22,176 nucleotides of DNA from an uncultured Clostridia bacterium. GTDB lineage: Bacteria > Bacillota > Clostridia > TANB77 > CAG-508. The stretch covers positions 1 through 22,176 of the forward strand of contig CAKPKU010000017.1 of assembly GCA_934167365.1 (NCBI GenBank), read 5' to 3'. A program made the position numbers and the translations under genes. Each line of letters starts with the position of its first letter. Positions within the stretch are counted from its first letter, which is position 1. The notes below the pieces were generated by a model. That model did not search any database, was not told where the DNA came from, and saw only the letters and a program-made list of their open reading frames with translations. Shown in pieces: positions 1 through 7,237 of this stretch.

Positions 1-190
1 TAAACAATATCATTTTTGGTACTCTCTTTCAATATTTTTTCAATCTATTTGTGACATATCTATTTTAAACCTATAATTCAATATAAACATCAAAAAAAAT
101 TATATACTATTTCTATATTTCATTTTAATTTTACAAACAGAACTTTCTTTTTATTTTTTCACAAAAATTATTTTATAATAATATTTAAAA
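1..190. other. Intergenic region downstream of spoIIID, with a possible gene start at the window edge
   Basis: No convincing gene lies in this AT-rich stretch. On the minus strand an ATG at 13-11 is preceded by a GAGAG-type ribosome binding site about 8-10 bases upstream and reads M-I-L-F before the window ends. It could be the first codons of the next gene in the same direction as spoIIID. Four codons are too few to identify it. In Bacillus and Clostridium an mreB-family gene often follows spoIIID, but nothing here can test that. Confidence 0.3.
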
Positions 191-217
191 TGAACTTTAA
201 GAAGATCTTAAAGTTCA
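191..217 (-). terminator. Intrinsic terminator of spoIIID, overlapping its stop codon
   Basis: Bases 191-202 and 206-217 form a perfect 12-bp inverted repeat around a 3-base loop. On the minus strand the stem is followed by TTTTAAAT. The spoIIID stop codon TGA (217-215) lies at the base of the stem, so the coding sequence ends inside the terminator. The stem is A/T-rich, and the run of T after it is short. Confidence 0.75.
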
Positions 218-484
218 TCTTTCATTTTCTTCATATCTTTTACTATACTTTAATTTTGTTGCCATTCCACCTCTTATATGTCGTTCAGCTTTATTTTCAT
301 CTAATATTTCTCTTACTTCACTTGCTAAAACTGGATTAATTTTTAATAACCTTTCTGACACATCTTTATGTACTGTACTTTTACTTACCCCATACCTTTT
401 AGCTGCTCCTCTTACTGTATCTTTTGAATCTATTATATAATGTGCAAGTTCACATGCACGATCTTCTATTGAAATACTTTTCAT
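215..484 (-). CDS. spoIIID: SpoIIID, sporulation transcriptional regulator
   Basis: Mother-cell DNA-binding regulator that switches sigma-E-dependent genes on or off and prepares sigma-K expression during endospore formation. The 89-residue product matches the family along its whole length. It has the helix-turn-helix segment YGVSKSTVHKDV near residues 30-41, the core LKINPVLASEVREIL, and the basic C-terminal signature HIRGGMATKLKY. I recognise it by close similarity to Bacillus SpoIIID, which is about the same size. I chose ATG at 484 because a GGGGGT ribosome binding site lies 9 bases upstream. A GTG at 490 is in frame but only about 3 bases from that site. A hairpin covers the ribosome binding site and a terminator overlaps the stop. 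The gene is preceded by the methylase gene about 95 bases upstream. Confidence 0.96.
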   Translation of the reverse strand: MKSISIEDRACELAHYIIDSKDTVRGAAKRYGVSKSTVHKDVSERLLKINPVLASEVREILDENKAERHIRGGMATKLKYSKRYEENER

Positions 485-492
485 ATACACAT

Positions 493-539
493 AACCCCCA
501 TACGAATATTTTTGTTTAATGTATATTCATATAGGGGTT
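493..539 (-). promoter_or_regulatory. Hairpin that would mask the spoIIID ribosome binding site
   Basis: Bases 493-509 and 523-539 form a 17-bp inverted repeat with a 13-base loop. The two imperfect positions become G-U wobbles in the minus-strand RNA. The 3' arm contains the GGGGGTT ribosome binding site of spoIIID, and the start codon lies about 8 bases beyond the stem. The structure can form only in transcripts that begin upstream of 539, such as read-through from the methylase gene. No T-run follows on the minus strand, so it does not look like a terminator. That it blocks translation is inference. Confidence 0.6.
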
Positions 540-578
540 GTACTAGAACGTTATTTTTTGCTTATTTATATAAACTTT

Positions 579-2213
579 TTATTGCTTATTATTTAAAATT
601 TCATTTTCTGAAACATTTAAAATTTTGCATATTTGCATTAGTCTTTTTAAATTTATTTGTGAGGCACCTCTTTCTATTCTTGCAAGAAAAGCAACACTAA
701 CATCCATTATTTCTGCTAATTTTTCTTGAGTCATATTTCTTCTTTTTCTTGCCTCTTTTATATTAACACCTATTAAATTATAATCAATATTTCCATCGCT
801 TTTTAAAGGTTCATTATATTCATTATGAGATTCCCTTTTATTTTTTTTATCTATGTCTTTTATTAACTGTGATTCATCAATATCTGCATATCCTAGTGCT
901 TCTAATACGTCTTTTATGTTTTCTTCTAATCTTTCCTGCTCTAATTTTAATTTTTTTACATTTTGATTCAATTGTATTTTATCAACTATTTCAAACTGCT
1001 CTTTTTTTTGAATATATTTTTTTATTGTTAAATCAAATTCATTTTTTATAATTTCATTTTTTGATGCTAAATATGAATAATCTTCTATATTGCTTTTATT
1101 TTTATATGTGCTAATTATCTTTTCTTGATATTCATCTAATAATATATTATTTCTTCTATCACTTTCATAATCCTGACTTGCATCAATAAATAATACATTT
1201 TCTTCTTTTCTATTTTTTGAAATGATCATTATTATTACAGGTATTCTTGTTCCGTAAAATAAATTTTCAGGTAGACCAATAATTGATTCTATAAAATTAC
1301 CACTTATCAATCGCTCTCTTATTCTTTTTTCATTTTCTCTAAATAATACTCCATGAGGTAATATTACAGCCATTTTCCCATTTTCATTTAGTTCATCTAA
1401 CATATTTAATACATATATATAATCACCAACTACAAATTGTAACGAATTATAGTTAAAAAAAGTATTTTTTAACATGGCATTATCTTTCCATGTTCTATCT
1501 GCAAATGGAGGATTTGATATAATAATATCAGCTTTGACTTTTTCAGCAGTATCATCATTACCATATATTATATTACTACTATCTATTTCATTTAATAACA
1601 ATCTTGTTTTTAATATATTGTAATAATCTAGATTATTTTCTTTTCCATATATATGTACATTATGATGTTCGGTAGCAGTTACTAAAAGGTTACCACTTCC
1701 ACATATTGGATCATAGACATTTATATTATCTTTATTAATTATTAAATTCACCATTACATTTGCAATTTCTGTTGGTGTATGAAATTCTCCTATATTTTTT
1801 ATTATGTCATTTCTATAAACTGCTTGCTCTAGAATATAGTCATATGCTTTTGCCATACTTTTTTTATCTGATATATCATATGATAAACTAAATATTTCTT
1901 CTATTGTTTTTGTTATTATACTAGCTTCTCCTAAAGCTCTATATGTTTTTATAGCTTTAAATTTAATGTTAGAAAATAAATTGTTGTCATTTTGTTTTTT
2001 TATAAAGTCTGCCGAAATTTCATCTATAATATCAGCAATATAATAATTAGATTTTTCGTTATATATAATACTAAATTCATTTTCATTCATGCTATATCTT
2101 AAAAATAATAACAATGATATATACACGATATAATTCTTTTTTATTTCAGTTTTATTTTTAAAGTTATCGCATATCTTCCAAAGCCTTTTATTTACCTCAT
2201 TTTGATTTAACAT
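579..2213 (-). CDS. hsdM: HsdM-like N6-adenine DNA methylase fused to a C-terminal XRE helix-turn-helix
   Basis: Predicted to transfer a methyl group from S-adenosylmethionine to adenine in DNA, as the modification subunit of a type I-like system. In this 544-residue protein the order is: a helical N-terminal part, FHTPTEIANVMV (residues about 144-155, the usual HsdM lead-in), SAM-binding motif I DPICGSG (168-174), catalytic motif IV NPPF (234-237), then a Lys/Glu-rich linker. Roughly the last 60 residues form an XRE/Cro-type helix-turn-helix (RRNMTQEKLAEIMDVS...FLARIERG). That domain is unusual in HsdM and suggests the protein binds its own promoter or helps recognise DNA (inference). ATG at 2213 is chosen because AAAGGA lies 6 bases upstream; a TTG at 2234 is also in frame. 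The start is 1 base after the stop of the specificity gene. No restriction (HsdR) gene is in the window, so it may act in methylation only. Confidence 0.88.
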   Translation of the reverse strand: MLNQNEVNKRLWKICDNFKNKTEIKKNYIVYISLLLFLRYSMNENEFSIIYNEKSNYYIADIIDEISADFIKKQNDNNLFSNIKFKAIKTYRALGEASIITKTIEEIFSLSYDISDKKSMAKAYDYILEQAVYRNDIIKNIGEFHTPTEIANVMVNLIINKDNINVYDPICGSGNLLVTATEHHNVHIYGKENNLDYYNILKTRLLLNEIDSSNIIYGNDDTAEKVKADIIISNPPFADRTWKDNAMLKNTFFNYNSLQFVVGDYIYVLNMLDELNENGKMAVILPHGVLFRENEKRIRERLISGNFIESIIGLPENLFYGTRIPVIIMIISKNRKEENVLFIDASQDYESDRRNNILLDEYQEKIISTYKNKSNIEDYSYLASKNEIIKNEFDLTIKKYIQKKEQFEIVDKIQLNQNVKKLKLEQERLEENIKDVLEALGYADIDESQLIKDIDKKNKRESHNEYNEPLKSDGNIDYNLIGVNIKEARKRRNMTQEKLAEIMDVSVAFLARIERGASQINLKRLMQICKILNVSENEILNNKQ

Positions 2214-2214
2214 T

Positions 2215-2769
2215 TTAATTCCTTTCTCTAGCAATTTCTTCTATTATGCTATTATACAACTTTTCCTTGCTTTCAATTAATAGCTCTAAAGTTTCTTTTT
2301 CCTTTTCCCACAAATTTATTAAGTTTTCTATATGTCTTTGTTTTTCTAGGTCTATTTCTGGAATTTCTATACTTCTTAATGATGTTACTGATATTTTTTG
2401 AATACTAGAGCCTCTCATTTCTAACATAAGTGTATCCTTACCTGGTTTATTTTCTAAATACCATTTTAAAAATATAGGATTTAATACTTCTTTATTTGTT
2501 CTTATTATGCATAATTGAGATGGTATTAATAAATTTTCTTGCTCTTTATTTACATATATTACTTTGTTTGGATATACTAATCTAAATAATAAATCACCTT
2601 CTTTTGTTAGCTTATTATCAAAATTCTTATCAGTATGAAACAATTCATAATTGCATTTTTCTTCATAATTTTTCATATCAAATAATGTATATTGATTTAC
2701 ACCATCATTATTCTTTTCTCTATTTAACAGAATTCCCATTGATATATCTGCCATTTGACTTAATTTCAT
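2215..2769 (-). CDS. Half-size HsdS-like specificity subunit (single target-recognition domain)
   Basis: Likely DNA sequence-recognition partner of the adjacent methylase. The 184 residues begin MKLSQMADISMG, like the start of HsdS repeats. They continue through one target-recognition domain and end in a long charged helix (about residues 143-184, IDLEKQRHIENLINLWEKE onward) of the kind that spaces and dimerises HsdS halves. Standard HsdS proteins have two such units and about 400 residues. This one has one unit and would be expected to work as a dimer (known for single-domain S proteins; inference here). ATG at 2769 is preceded by GGGGA at 5-6 bases, better than ATG at 2781. Its stop is one base from the methylase start. 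The order S then M is the reverse of the usual M-S arrangement. Confidence 0.8.
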   Translation of the reverse strand: MKLSQMADISMGILLNREKNNDGVNQYTLFDMKNYEEKCNYELFHTDKNFDNKLTKEGDLLFRLVYPNKVIYVNKEQENLLIPSQLCIIRTNKEVLNPIFLKWYLENKPGKDTLMLEMRGSSIQKISVTSLRSIEIPEIDLEKQRHIENLINLWEKEKETLELLIESKEKLYNSIIEEIARERN

Positions 2770-2782
2770 ATAATTCCCCATT

Positions 2783-2992
2783 CTATCTTTTTAAATAAAT
2801 TTCTGCACAACAATATTTACATCCATTTACACTAATGTAATATTTTTTTGCTTCACATTGTGCCACATTTGAATTGTAAAAGTCACCAAGCTCTACTGTA
2901 TTTTCATAACTTGGTTTCATTTTACAATTTTCCTTATGGATTTTGTGATCACCTGTTATCATTTGTGCATTTTTGTTAACTAAATAACGCAT
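2783..2992 (-). CDS. Small Cys/His-rich protein, first gene of the methylase operon
   Basis: The product has 69 residues starting MRYLVNKNAQ. The pattern D-H-x-I-H-x3-N-C near the N-terminal third, a second Cys in the middle, and G-C-x2-C-C near the end looks like a metal-binding (zinc) set. I recognise a widespread family of small hypothetical proteins with the NGDHEVH...C...GCxYCC pattern, but I know no function for it. ATG at 2992 is preceded by a strong AAAGGAG 8 bases upstream. The GTG at 3001 is too close to that site to be the start. The gene opens the three-gene unit, with the specificity gene starting 13 bases after its stop. A role in regulating or assisting the methylase is possible but not shown. 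Confidence 0.8.
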   Translation of the reverse strand: MRYLVNKNAQMITGDHKIHKENCKMKPSYENTVELGDFYNSNVAQCEAKKYYISVNGCKYCCAEIYLKR

Positions 2993-3048
2993 TAGTATCA
3001 CTCCTTTCTTTTAGAAATGTTACACAACTAAAAAATTAGAATAATACT

Positions 3049-3076
3049 TTGTTTTTCTACTAATTTATGCTATACT
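3049..3076 (+). promoter_or_regulatory. Candidate promoter of the plus-strand short RNA
   Basis: On the plus strand TATACT (3071-3076) is preceded by TGC, giving an extended -10 element. A TTGTTT-like -35 element lies about 16 bases upstream. The predicted start is near 3083, just ahead of a short transcript that ends in a strong terminator. Confidence 0.45.
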
Positions 3077-3090
3077 AAATTTGAAGTAAA
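3062..3090 (-). promoter_or_regulatory. Candidate promoter of the methylase operon
   Basis: On the minus strand TTTACT (3090-3085) and TAAATT (3067-3062) are separated by 17 bases. The -10 box is weak. It lies about 70 bases upstream of the ATG at 2992. It overlaps the -10 box of the opposing plus-strand promoter, so the two cannot easily fire at once. Confidence 0.45.
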
Positions 3091-3157
3091 TACTTGTTTA
3101 CAGGGTATTTTCTAATTTTAGTTTTGAATAAGCTGCAACTTATTCAAAACTTTTTTG
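3083..3157 (+). ncRNA. Candidate short RNA (about 75 nt) divergent from the methylase operon
   Basis: The plus strand here has an extended -10 promoter, about 38 bases of leader containing a short GTAAA/TTTAC hairpin, and then a perfect terminator. No open reading frame of useful length is present. It does not overlap the methylase genes, so if it acts as an antisense RNA its target is elsewhere. It does not match any RNA family I recognise. Confidence 0.35.
3121..3156 (+). terminator. Perfect intrinsic terminator on the plus strand
   Basis: Arms 3121-3132 and 3139-3150 form a perfect 12-bp stem (GTTTTGAATAAG) with loop CTGCAA. TTTTTT at 3151-3156 follows. The T-run is on the plus-strand side only, so it ends rightward transcription even though all neighbouring genes run leftward. 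Confidence 0.8.
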
Positions 3158-3316
3158 TTGTATTCAGAATACTACAAAGAGTATTTGGTATTAATATAAC
3201 AAACATGAACTTTTTTTTCAAGTATTTTATATATTTTTGTTAATTATTTTATTACAGTTTGGTAAAATCTGTTTTTCTGAACTTAATTTTATATTTTTTT
3301 CATCTTTAATTTATCA

Positions 3317-3386
3317 TTCGTAGAGGAGAACAGCGTGCTCCATTACTTATTTTTTGTTTATGGAGCACACTGTTCTCCTCTACGAA
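3317..3386. repeat. 27-bp near-perfect inverted repeat forming a long hairpin
   Basis: Arms 3317-3343 and 3360-3386 are complementary at 26 of 27 positions, with a 16-base loop. The arm sequence (core GTAGAGGAGAACAG, then GTGCTCCAT) is far richer in G and C than its surroundings. The single mismatch is a G-U wobble in minus-strand RNA and a C-A mismatch in plus-strand RNA. A T-run (ATTTTTTTG) follows on the plus strand, so a rightward terminator is also possible. I see no flanking target-site duplication and no terminal repeats of a known insertion sequence. Confidence 0.85.
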
Positions 3387-3489
3387 ATTTTTTTGTTATT
3401 TATGAGGTATATTACAAAATTTATATTAAATTTTAATTACAATTTTTTGACTTAAACAATGTAAGTATCTATTTCTTAATTACCTACTA

Positions 3490-3524
3490 AAAAGGAATTT
3501 AGAAAATAATTCTAAATTCCTTTT
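3490..3524 (-). terminator. Intrinsic terminator of the lepB/helicase/ParB-like operon
   Basis: A perfect 15-bp stem (3490-3504 with 3510-3524) surrounds a 5-base loop. It sits about 20 bases after the stop of the ParB-like gene and its minus-strand side ends in TTTT followed by TTAG. It is symmetrical enough to work in both directions. Confidence 0.8.
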
Positions 3525-3544
3525 ACATTGATTATATATTACTT

Positions 3545-5659
3545 TTATTGTAATAACATATCTATTTCATTTAATAAGCTATAAAACTTATTTAATGCCT
3601 TTGTTGCCTTTATATTTCCAAAAATTGGAAGAACACCTGTGTTTTGCTTTTTTAATGAATTGACTCTTGTTATTTGTATAACTCGTTTTAGTTCATTATT
3701 TTTCTCTTCCATTAAATTAATTTGATTTTTGCTAAAAAGCTTCCTTTTTTCTTTTGATAATACTAAGACTGGTAAATTTCTCTGTTGGCTTACCTTTTCT
3801 TTAGTCAATCTACTTAATTTGTTTTGATCAGTTAAGTTTTTTAATTGCAAGTTAGATTCAATATTTCGTAAAAATAATTGTACATCTCCAAGTACTGATT
3901 TATCTTCTTCTGTTTTTACATATGCATACATATCTGATAGACCATCTTCTATACAATAATATGTTTTATCAGAATATTGTGATTCGCTTAATATTAATTG
4001 CTTCTTTAGGTTTATATTATCTAATTTGGCTTGTTTTAATTTTGCTTTTCCAATTAATTTACTAAAAAATGAACATTTTTCTTTTTCAATTTCTATTCTT
4101 TCATTTTCTAACTTCTTAATTTTTGAATCACTAATTATCTTTAAAGCCGCCTTATTAAATGATTTATTGAATATTTCTGTCATTTCCTCTGCATAGTCTA
4201 TTGGTATATTTTTATCAATTGATAACTTCTTTAATTTTTTTAATGTTTCATTAAGCTCTTTTAATTTAACTATATCAGTTTCGTTATTTATTGTTCTTTT
4301 TATTTTTATTGAATTTTCTTTTATTGAATTTATATTTGCATTTGCCCTATCTTCATTCATTTTATCTATAATTAAATCTATATTTGCACTATTGGCTAAA
4401 TTCATTATTTCAGCTTCCTCTTTTTTTAGCTTATAATACATCATCTCTATATTTTCAATAATAGCCTGAATTTGATTAATAGCATTTTCTTTTTCATTTT
4501 GAAGGTCATTAGATTCTTCATTTTTTGATATTTTAGAGCTTTGTTTAGTTTCTTTTATAGATTTTTTTTCATCATTATCAATAACACTTTTTTTAGATAT
4601 TAACTTTTCGTCTTTTTTTTCTAAATCTTTTTTTACACTTTTTTTCTCTGTTATTGCTTTTTTTGAATTTTTAACCTTATTTTCTTTTATTTGATTTTCT
4701 TCTCTTTTAGCTATTTTTATTAGTTTTTTTAAGATAATTTCGTATGAAATATTATCTAAATCCAACTCATCATATAATTTGTCTTCAATATTATATTTTT
4801 GAATTTTATTATAATACTTAACAAAAACCTCATAATTAGGAAATATTCTTCCTAATACTAACAAAGATTCTTCCCCATCTTCATTTTCTTTGTACTCCAT
4901 ACCCATTTTTATTAAATTTTGCACTTTACTTCTCAACCTATCCATATTCTTATATTCCTTTGGTAAATAACTATTCCTTATAAAAGTTTCAAGCTCTGTT
5001 TTGCTCTTTATTTCTATAACTTTTTCACGATATTTCATAATATAATTATATTCATTATCATTAGAGCTTTTTTGTATTTTTAATTTTGAACCATATATCT
5101 CTATTAACATATTTATTAGATGCATAATATCTCTATCTTTAGGTATAGATCTAATATTAGCAGCAAAAATGTATTGTTTATTTATTAATAATCGCTCTTC
5201 TTTGCTACTTGCTCTTGACATTTCTAACAAATATTTTATCATCATAATAGACAATCTTGAAACACCATCTTTTATAAACAGTTTTCCATTATCTTCATAT
5301 AGCTCTATTTCATTATTGTGATTTAAATTAGATTGATCTAATTTTCGCAAATCTCTAAAGTAATAGTTAGGATTTTTAAAATATTGTTTAATTATTTCAT
5401 CGCTTTTTTCATTTTCTATAAGGATATCGATCCAAGTTTTATCTTCATAATCTAAATTTGTTGTTCCAATCACATTTTTTAATCTAAAATGTTTTTGCTC
5501 TTCTGTTGTCAAATATCTATTATTTAAAAACTCAACATCTTTTAATGGCAATTTTTTTTGCATACAACTAGCCTTTATATTTAGCTCTTGTGGCAAATTT
5601 TCTATATTAAGTCCTATACTATTAAAAAAGCTCTTTTTTTGTAAAGATATTTTCTGCAT
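3545..5659 (-). CDS. Large coiled-coil protein with a ParB/Srx-like domain, function unknown
   Basis: I do not recognise this 704-residue protein as a named family. Residues about 115-185 look like a ParB/sulfiredoxin-type fold: a beta pair around NGKLFIKDGVSRLSIM with the D-G-x-S-R box at 131-135, then a helix and a strand before RSIPKDRD. Residues about 335-395 are a very Lys/Glu/Ser-rich, low-complexity linker, and about 395-600 are long charged helices typical of coiled coil. A more structured end (about 585-704) contains YYCIEDGLSDMYAYVK. There is no signal peptide or membrane segment, so it should be cytoplasmic. It starts 13 bases after the DnaB-like gene, with a GAGG ribosome binding site overlapping that gene's stop, which points to coupled translation. 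A terminator follows it. Binding DNA, or loading or regulating the neighbouring helicase, is inference from context. Confidence 0.72.
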   Translation of the reverse strand: MQKISLQKKSFFNSIGLNIENLPQELNIKASCMQKKLPLKDVEFLNNRYLTTEEQKHFRLKNVIGTTNLDYEDKTWIDILIENEKSDEIIKQYFKNPNYYFRDLRKLDQSNLNHNNEIELYEDNGKLFIKDGVSRLSIMMIKYLLEMSRASSKEERLLINKQYIFAANIRSIPKDRDIMHLINMLIEIYGSKLKIQKSSNDNEYNYIMKYREKVIEIKSKTELETFIRNSYLPKEYKNMDRLRSKVQNLIKMGMEYKENEDGEESLLVLGRIFPNYEVFVKYYNKIQKYNIEDKLYDELDLDNISYEIILKKLIKIAKREENQIKENKVKNSKKAITEKKSVKKDLEKKDEKLISKKSVIDNDEKKSIKETKQSSKISKNEESNDLQNEKENAINQIQAIIENIEMMYYKLKKEEAEIMNLANSANIDLIIDKMNEDRANANINSIKENSIKIKRTINNETDIVKLKELNETLKKLKKLSIDKNIPIDYAEEMTEIFNKSFNKAALKIISDSKIKKLENERIEIEKEKCSFFSKLIGKAKLKQAKLDNINLKKQLILSESQYSDKTYYCIEDGLSDMYAYVKTEEDKSVLGDVQLFLRNIESNLQLKNLTDQNKLSRLTKEKVSQQRNLPVLVLSKEKRKLFSKNQINLMEEKNNELKRVIQITRVNSLKKQNTGVLPIFGNIKATKALNKFYSLLNEIDMLLQ

Positions 5660-5672
5660 AAATTCTACAACC

Positions 5673-7217
5673 TCATTTCAACTTTTGTTTCATTCTCAAA
5701 TGGCCCAATTCAAACCATTCATTATATGCTAAATTTAATCTAAATAAAAGTTTTGGTTTGGCTCCTGCTCTGTTTTTATCAACTACGCAAGCATAATATC
5801 TAACATCAGGATCTTCATATACTTTTATATTTTTATATTGTTTAGCTTCTTCTATTTCTGAATATTCATAATCGTCAAACGTTTGACTGTTTATTTGTTT
5901 AAATAAACATAATGTATCTAATACTTCTTTTACGGTTTTGCTAACAGCCATATCATTTATAGTTAAATTAATTGGTAAAGTAGTACTTTCTAACAATTGT
6001 AATGTTGAACCTATAAATATTTTATATTTTTGCGCTATATTTGAAAGGACTGTTGCAGTCTTTTTAATTTCCTCGCCATTTCCTATATTATCAATATCAG
6101 TTTTAAGTGTATCATAAAAAACATATTCAACACCTTCTTTATAGTAATAGTTTAGAATTATTTTATATAAGTCATCATTTGTGTGTTCAGTAATATGCAT
6201 AAAGCAAATTGGATTATTAGTTTGATTTTCAAGCCACTCTGTAGCTCTTATTATTTTATTAAACTCTGTCGAATATTTTTTTAATTTCTTTACAAAATGC
6301 TCTTGTGATTCTCCTTCTTCTTTAAGAATATACCCCTTTTTATCCAATTTAACTGCTTTTTTGTCATCTGGCTTAAATTTAAATTCTAACAGCTCTCCTT
6401 CTGTTACTCTAATTCTTTCTCCAAATTCCTTTTGAACTTCTGGATTATTTAATATTGTTGTGATTAAACATAATTTCATTTTTTCCTCAGACATTTCGTT
6501 TGAAATTATTAACACTTTTCTTTTTTGCACAAATGCTAAATGTGCAGCTAAATTAATTGTAAATCTACTTTTACCACTATTTGATGGCATTGCAAAAGCC
6601 ATTGTTTCTCCGACCCTTAATCCCTTAAAAACATCAGTAAGTATTGGAAATGGTAAGGGTACACCATCTGTTAATGAATTTTCACCTTGTAATAAAAAGT
6701 CAGTAACTCCCATATTAAGTCTACCTTCACTTATTCCTCTTTTTATTCCAACTTGTGATACTATATTTTCAAGTTCCTCAACTGTCATTTGCTTATATCT
6801 TTTAAAGAATCTTATTTCTAATACTTTTTGTTGTATTTCTTTTGTCGGTGCTTTAATATAATATTTTTTTAACAAAAACAGTTTTTTTATTTTTGTAAAT
6901 ATTGATTCTATACTATAATTATTTTGAATTGCTTCTTGTTTTAATTTTTCTTTTAACTTATATATTTCTTCTGAAGTTTTTGGGTATGAAAAATCTCTTT
7001 TTATTACTTCAGGTGCAAAACTTCCACCTTCTGTAAAAAGTATACTTTTATATAAATTCATAGCCATTTCATCTGAAAATTGACTATCTTCAAAAGATAA
7101 ATAATATTTTGAAATTGACTTTGGATTTTCTAATAATAATCCAATATATGCATATTCTAATTTAATATTAGTAAGCTCTTTAGGATATTTGTCCTCTAAT
7201 TTTTGTTGTATTGCCAA
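5673..7217 (-). CDS. Divergent DnaB-like (superfamily 4) helicase/ATPase
   Basis: The 514 residues follow the DnaB plan. An N-terminal helical domain (EYAYIGLLLENP at about 21-32) precedes a RecA-like domain. That domain has a Walker A-like AMPSNSGKS (209-217) and an H1a motif SNEMS with Glu at 241. A Walker B-like VFYDT has Asp at 369, STLQL resembles motif H4 (Gln at 407), and an Arg-finger-like KNRAG (482-486) lies near the end. Odd points: Walker A begins with Ala rather than Gly, Walker B lacks the usual I-D-Y-L-Q, and there is extra sequence of about 50-70 residues (about 265-330) between H1a and Walker B. It is longer than typical DnaB. The start is TTG at 7217, with GGAGG 9 bases upstream. 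It begins 20 bases after the lepB stop. It is probably not the housekeeping replicative helicase, and could come from a mobile element or be part of a dedicated two-gene system (inference). Confidence 0.82.
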   Translation of the reverse strand: MAIQQKLEDKYPKELTNIKLEYAYIGLLLENPKSISKYYLSFEDSQFSDEMAMNLYKSILFTEGGSFAPEVIKRDFSYPKTSEEIYKLKEKLKQEAIQNNYSIESIFTKIKKLFLLKKYYIKAPTKEIQQKVLEIRFFKRYKQMTVEELENIVSQVGIKRGISEGRLNMGVTDFLLQGENSLTDGVPLPFPILTDVFKGLRVGETMAFAMPSNSGKSRFTINLAAHLAFVQKRKVLIISNEMSEEKMKLCLITTILNNPEVQKEFGERIRVTEGELLEFKFKPDDKKAVKLDKKGYILKEEGESQEHFVKKLKKYSTEFNKIIRATEWLENQTNNPICFMHITEHTNDDLYKIILNYYYKEGVEYVFYDTLKTDIDNIGNGEEIKKTATVLSNIAQKYKIFIGSTLQLLESTTLPINLTINDMAVSKTVKEVLDTLCLFKQINSQTFDDYEYSEIEEAKQYKNIKVYEDPDVRYYACVVDKNRAGAKPKLLFRLNLAYNEWFELGHLRMKQKLK

Positions 7218-7237
7218 TTCAAATTTCCTCCTTTGTA

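Larger units (their letters stand above)
3002..3544. other. 540-bp non-coding region with promoters, a candidate RNA and two large hairpins
   Basis: No protein gene is convincing in this stretch. It holds, in order: the ribosome binding site and promoter of the methylase operon (minus strand), an overlapping plus-strand promoter with a short transcript and terminator, a short dyad GTATTC-A-GAATAC (3160-3172), a 27-bp inverted repeat (3317-3386), and the terminator of the ParB-like gene (3490-3524). Two further A/T palindromes, CTAAAAAATTAG near 3030 and CTAATTTTAG near 3112, flank the promoters and could be operators for the XRE domain (inference). Confidence 0.6.

Noticed and set aside
493..539. 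The spoIIID upstream hairpin as a terminator of the methylase gene
   Set aside because: On the minus strand the stem is followed by ATGTGTATATG with no T-run.
3206..3244. Short plus-strand frame starting with ATG in the 3002-3544 gap
   Set aside because: Only about 12 codons, rich in Phe from T-runs, with no ribosome binding site.
6460..6861. 133-codon plus-strand open frame
   Set aside because: It is antisense to the conserved ATPase domain of the DnaB-like protein, has no family resemblance and no ribosome binding site.
3545..7217. Prophage or plasmid replication region
   Set aside because: No integrase, structural, relaxase or primase genes and no iteron-like repeats are seen around the pair; still possible as a remnant.
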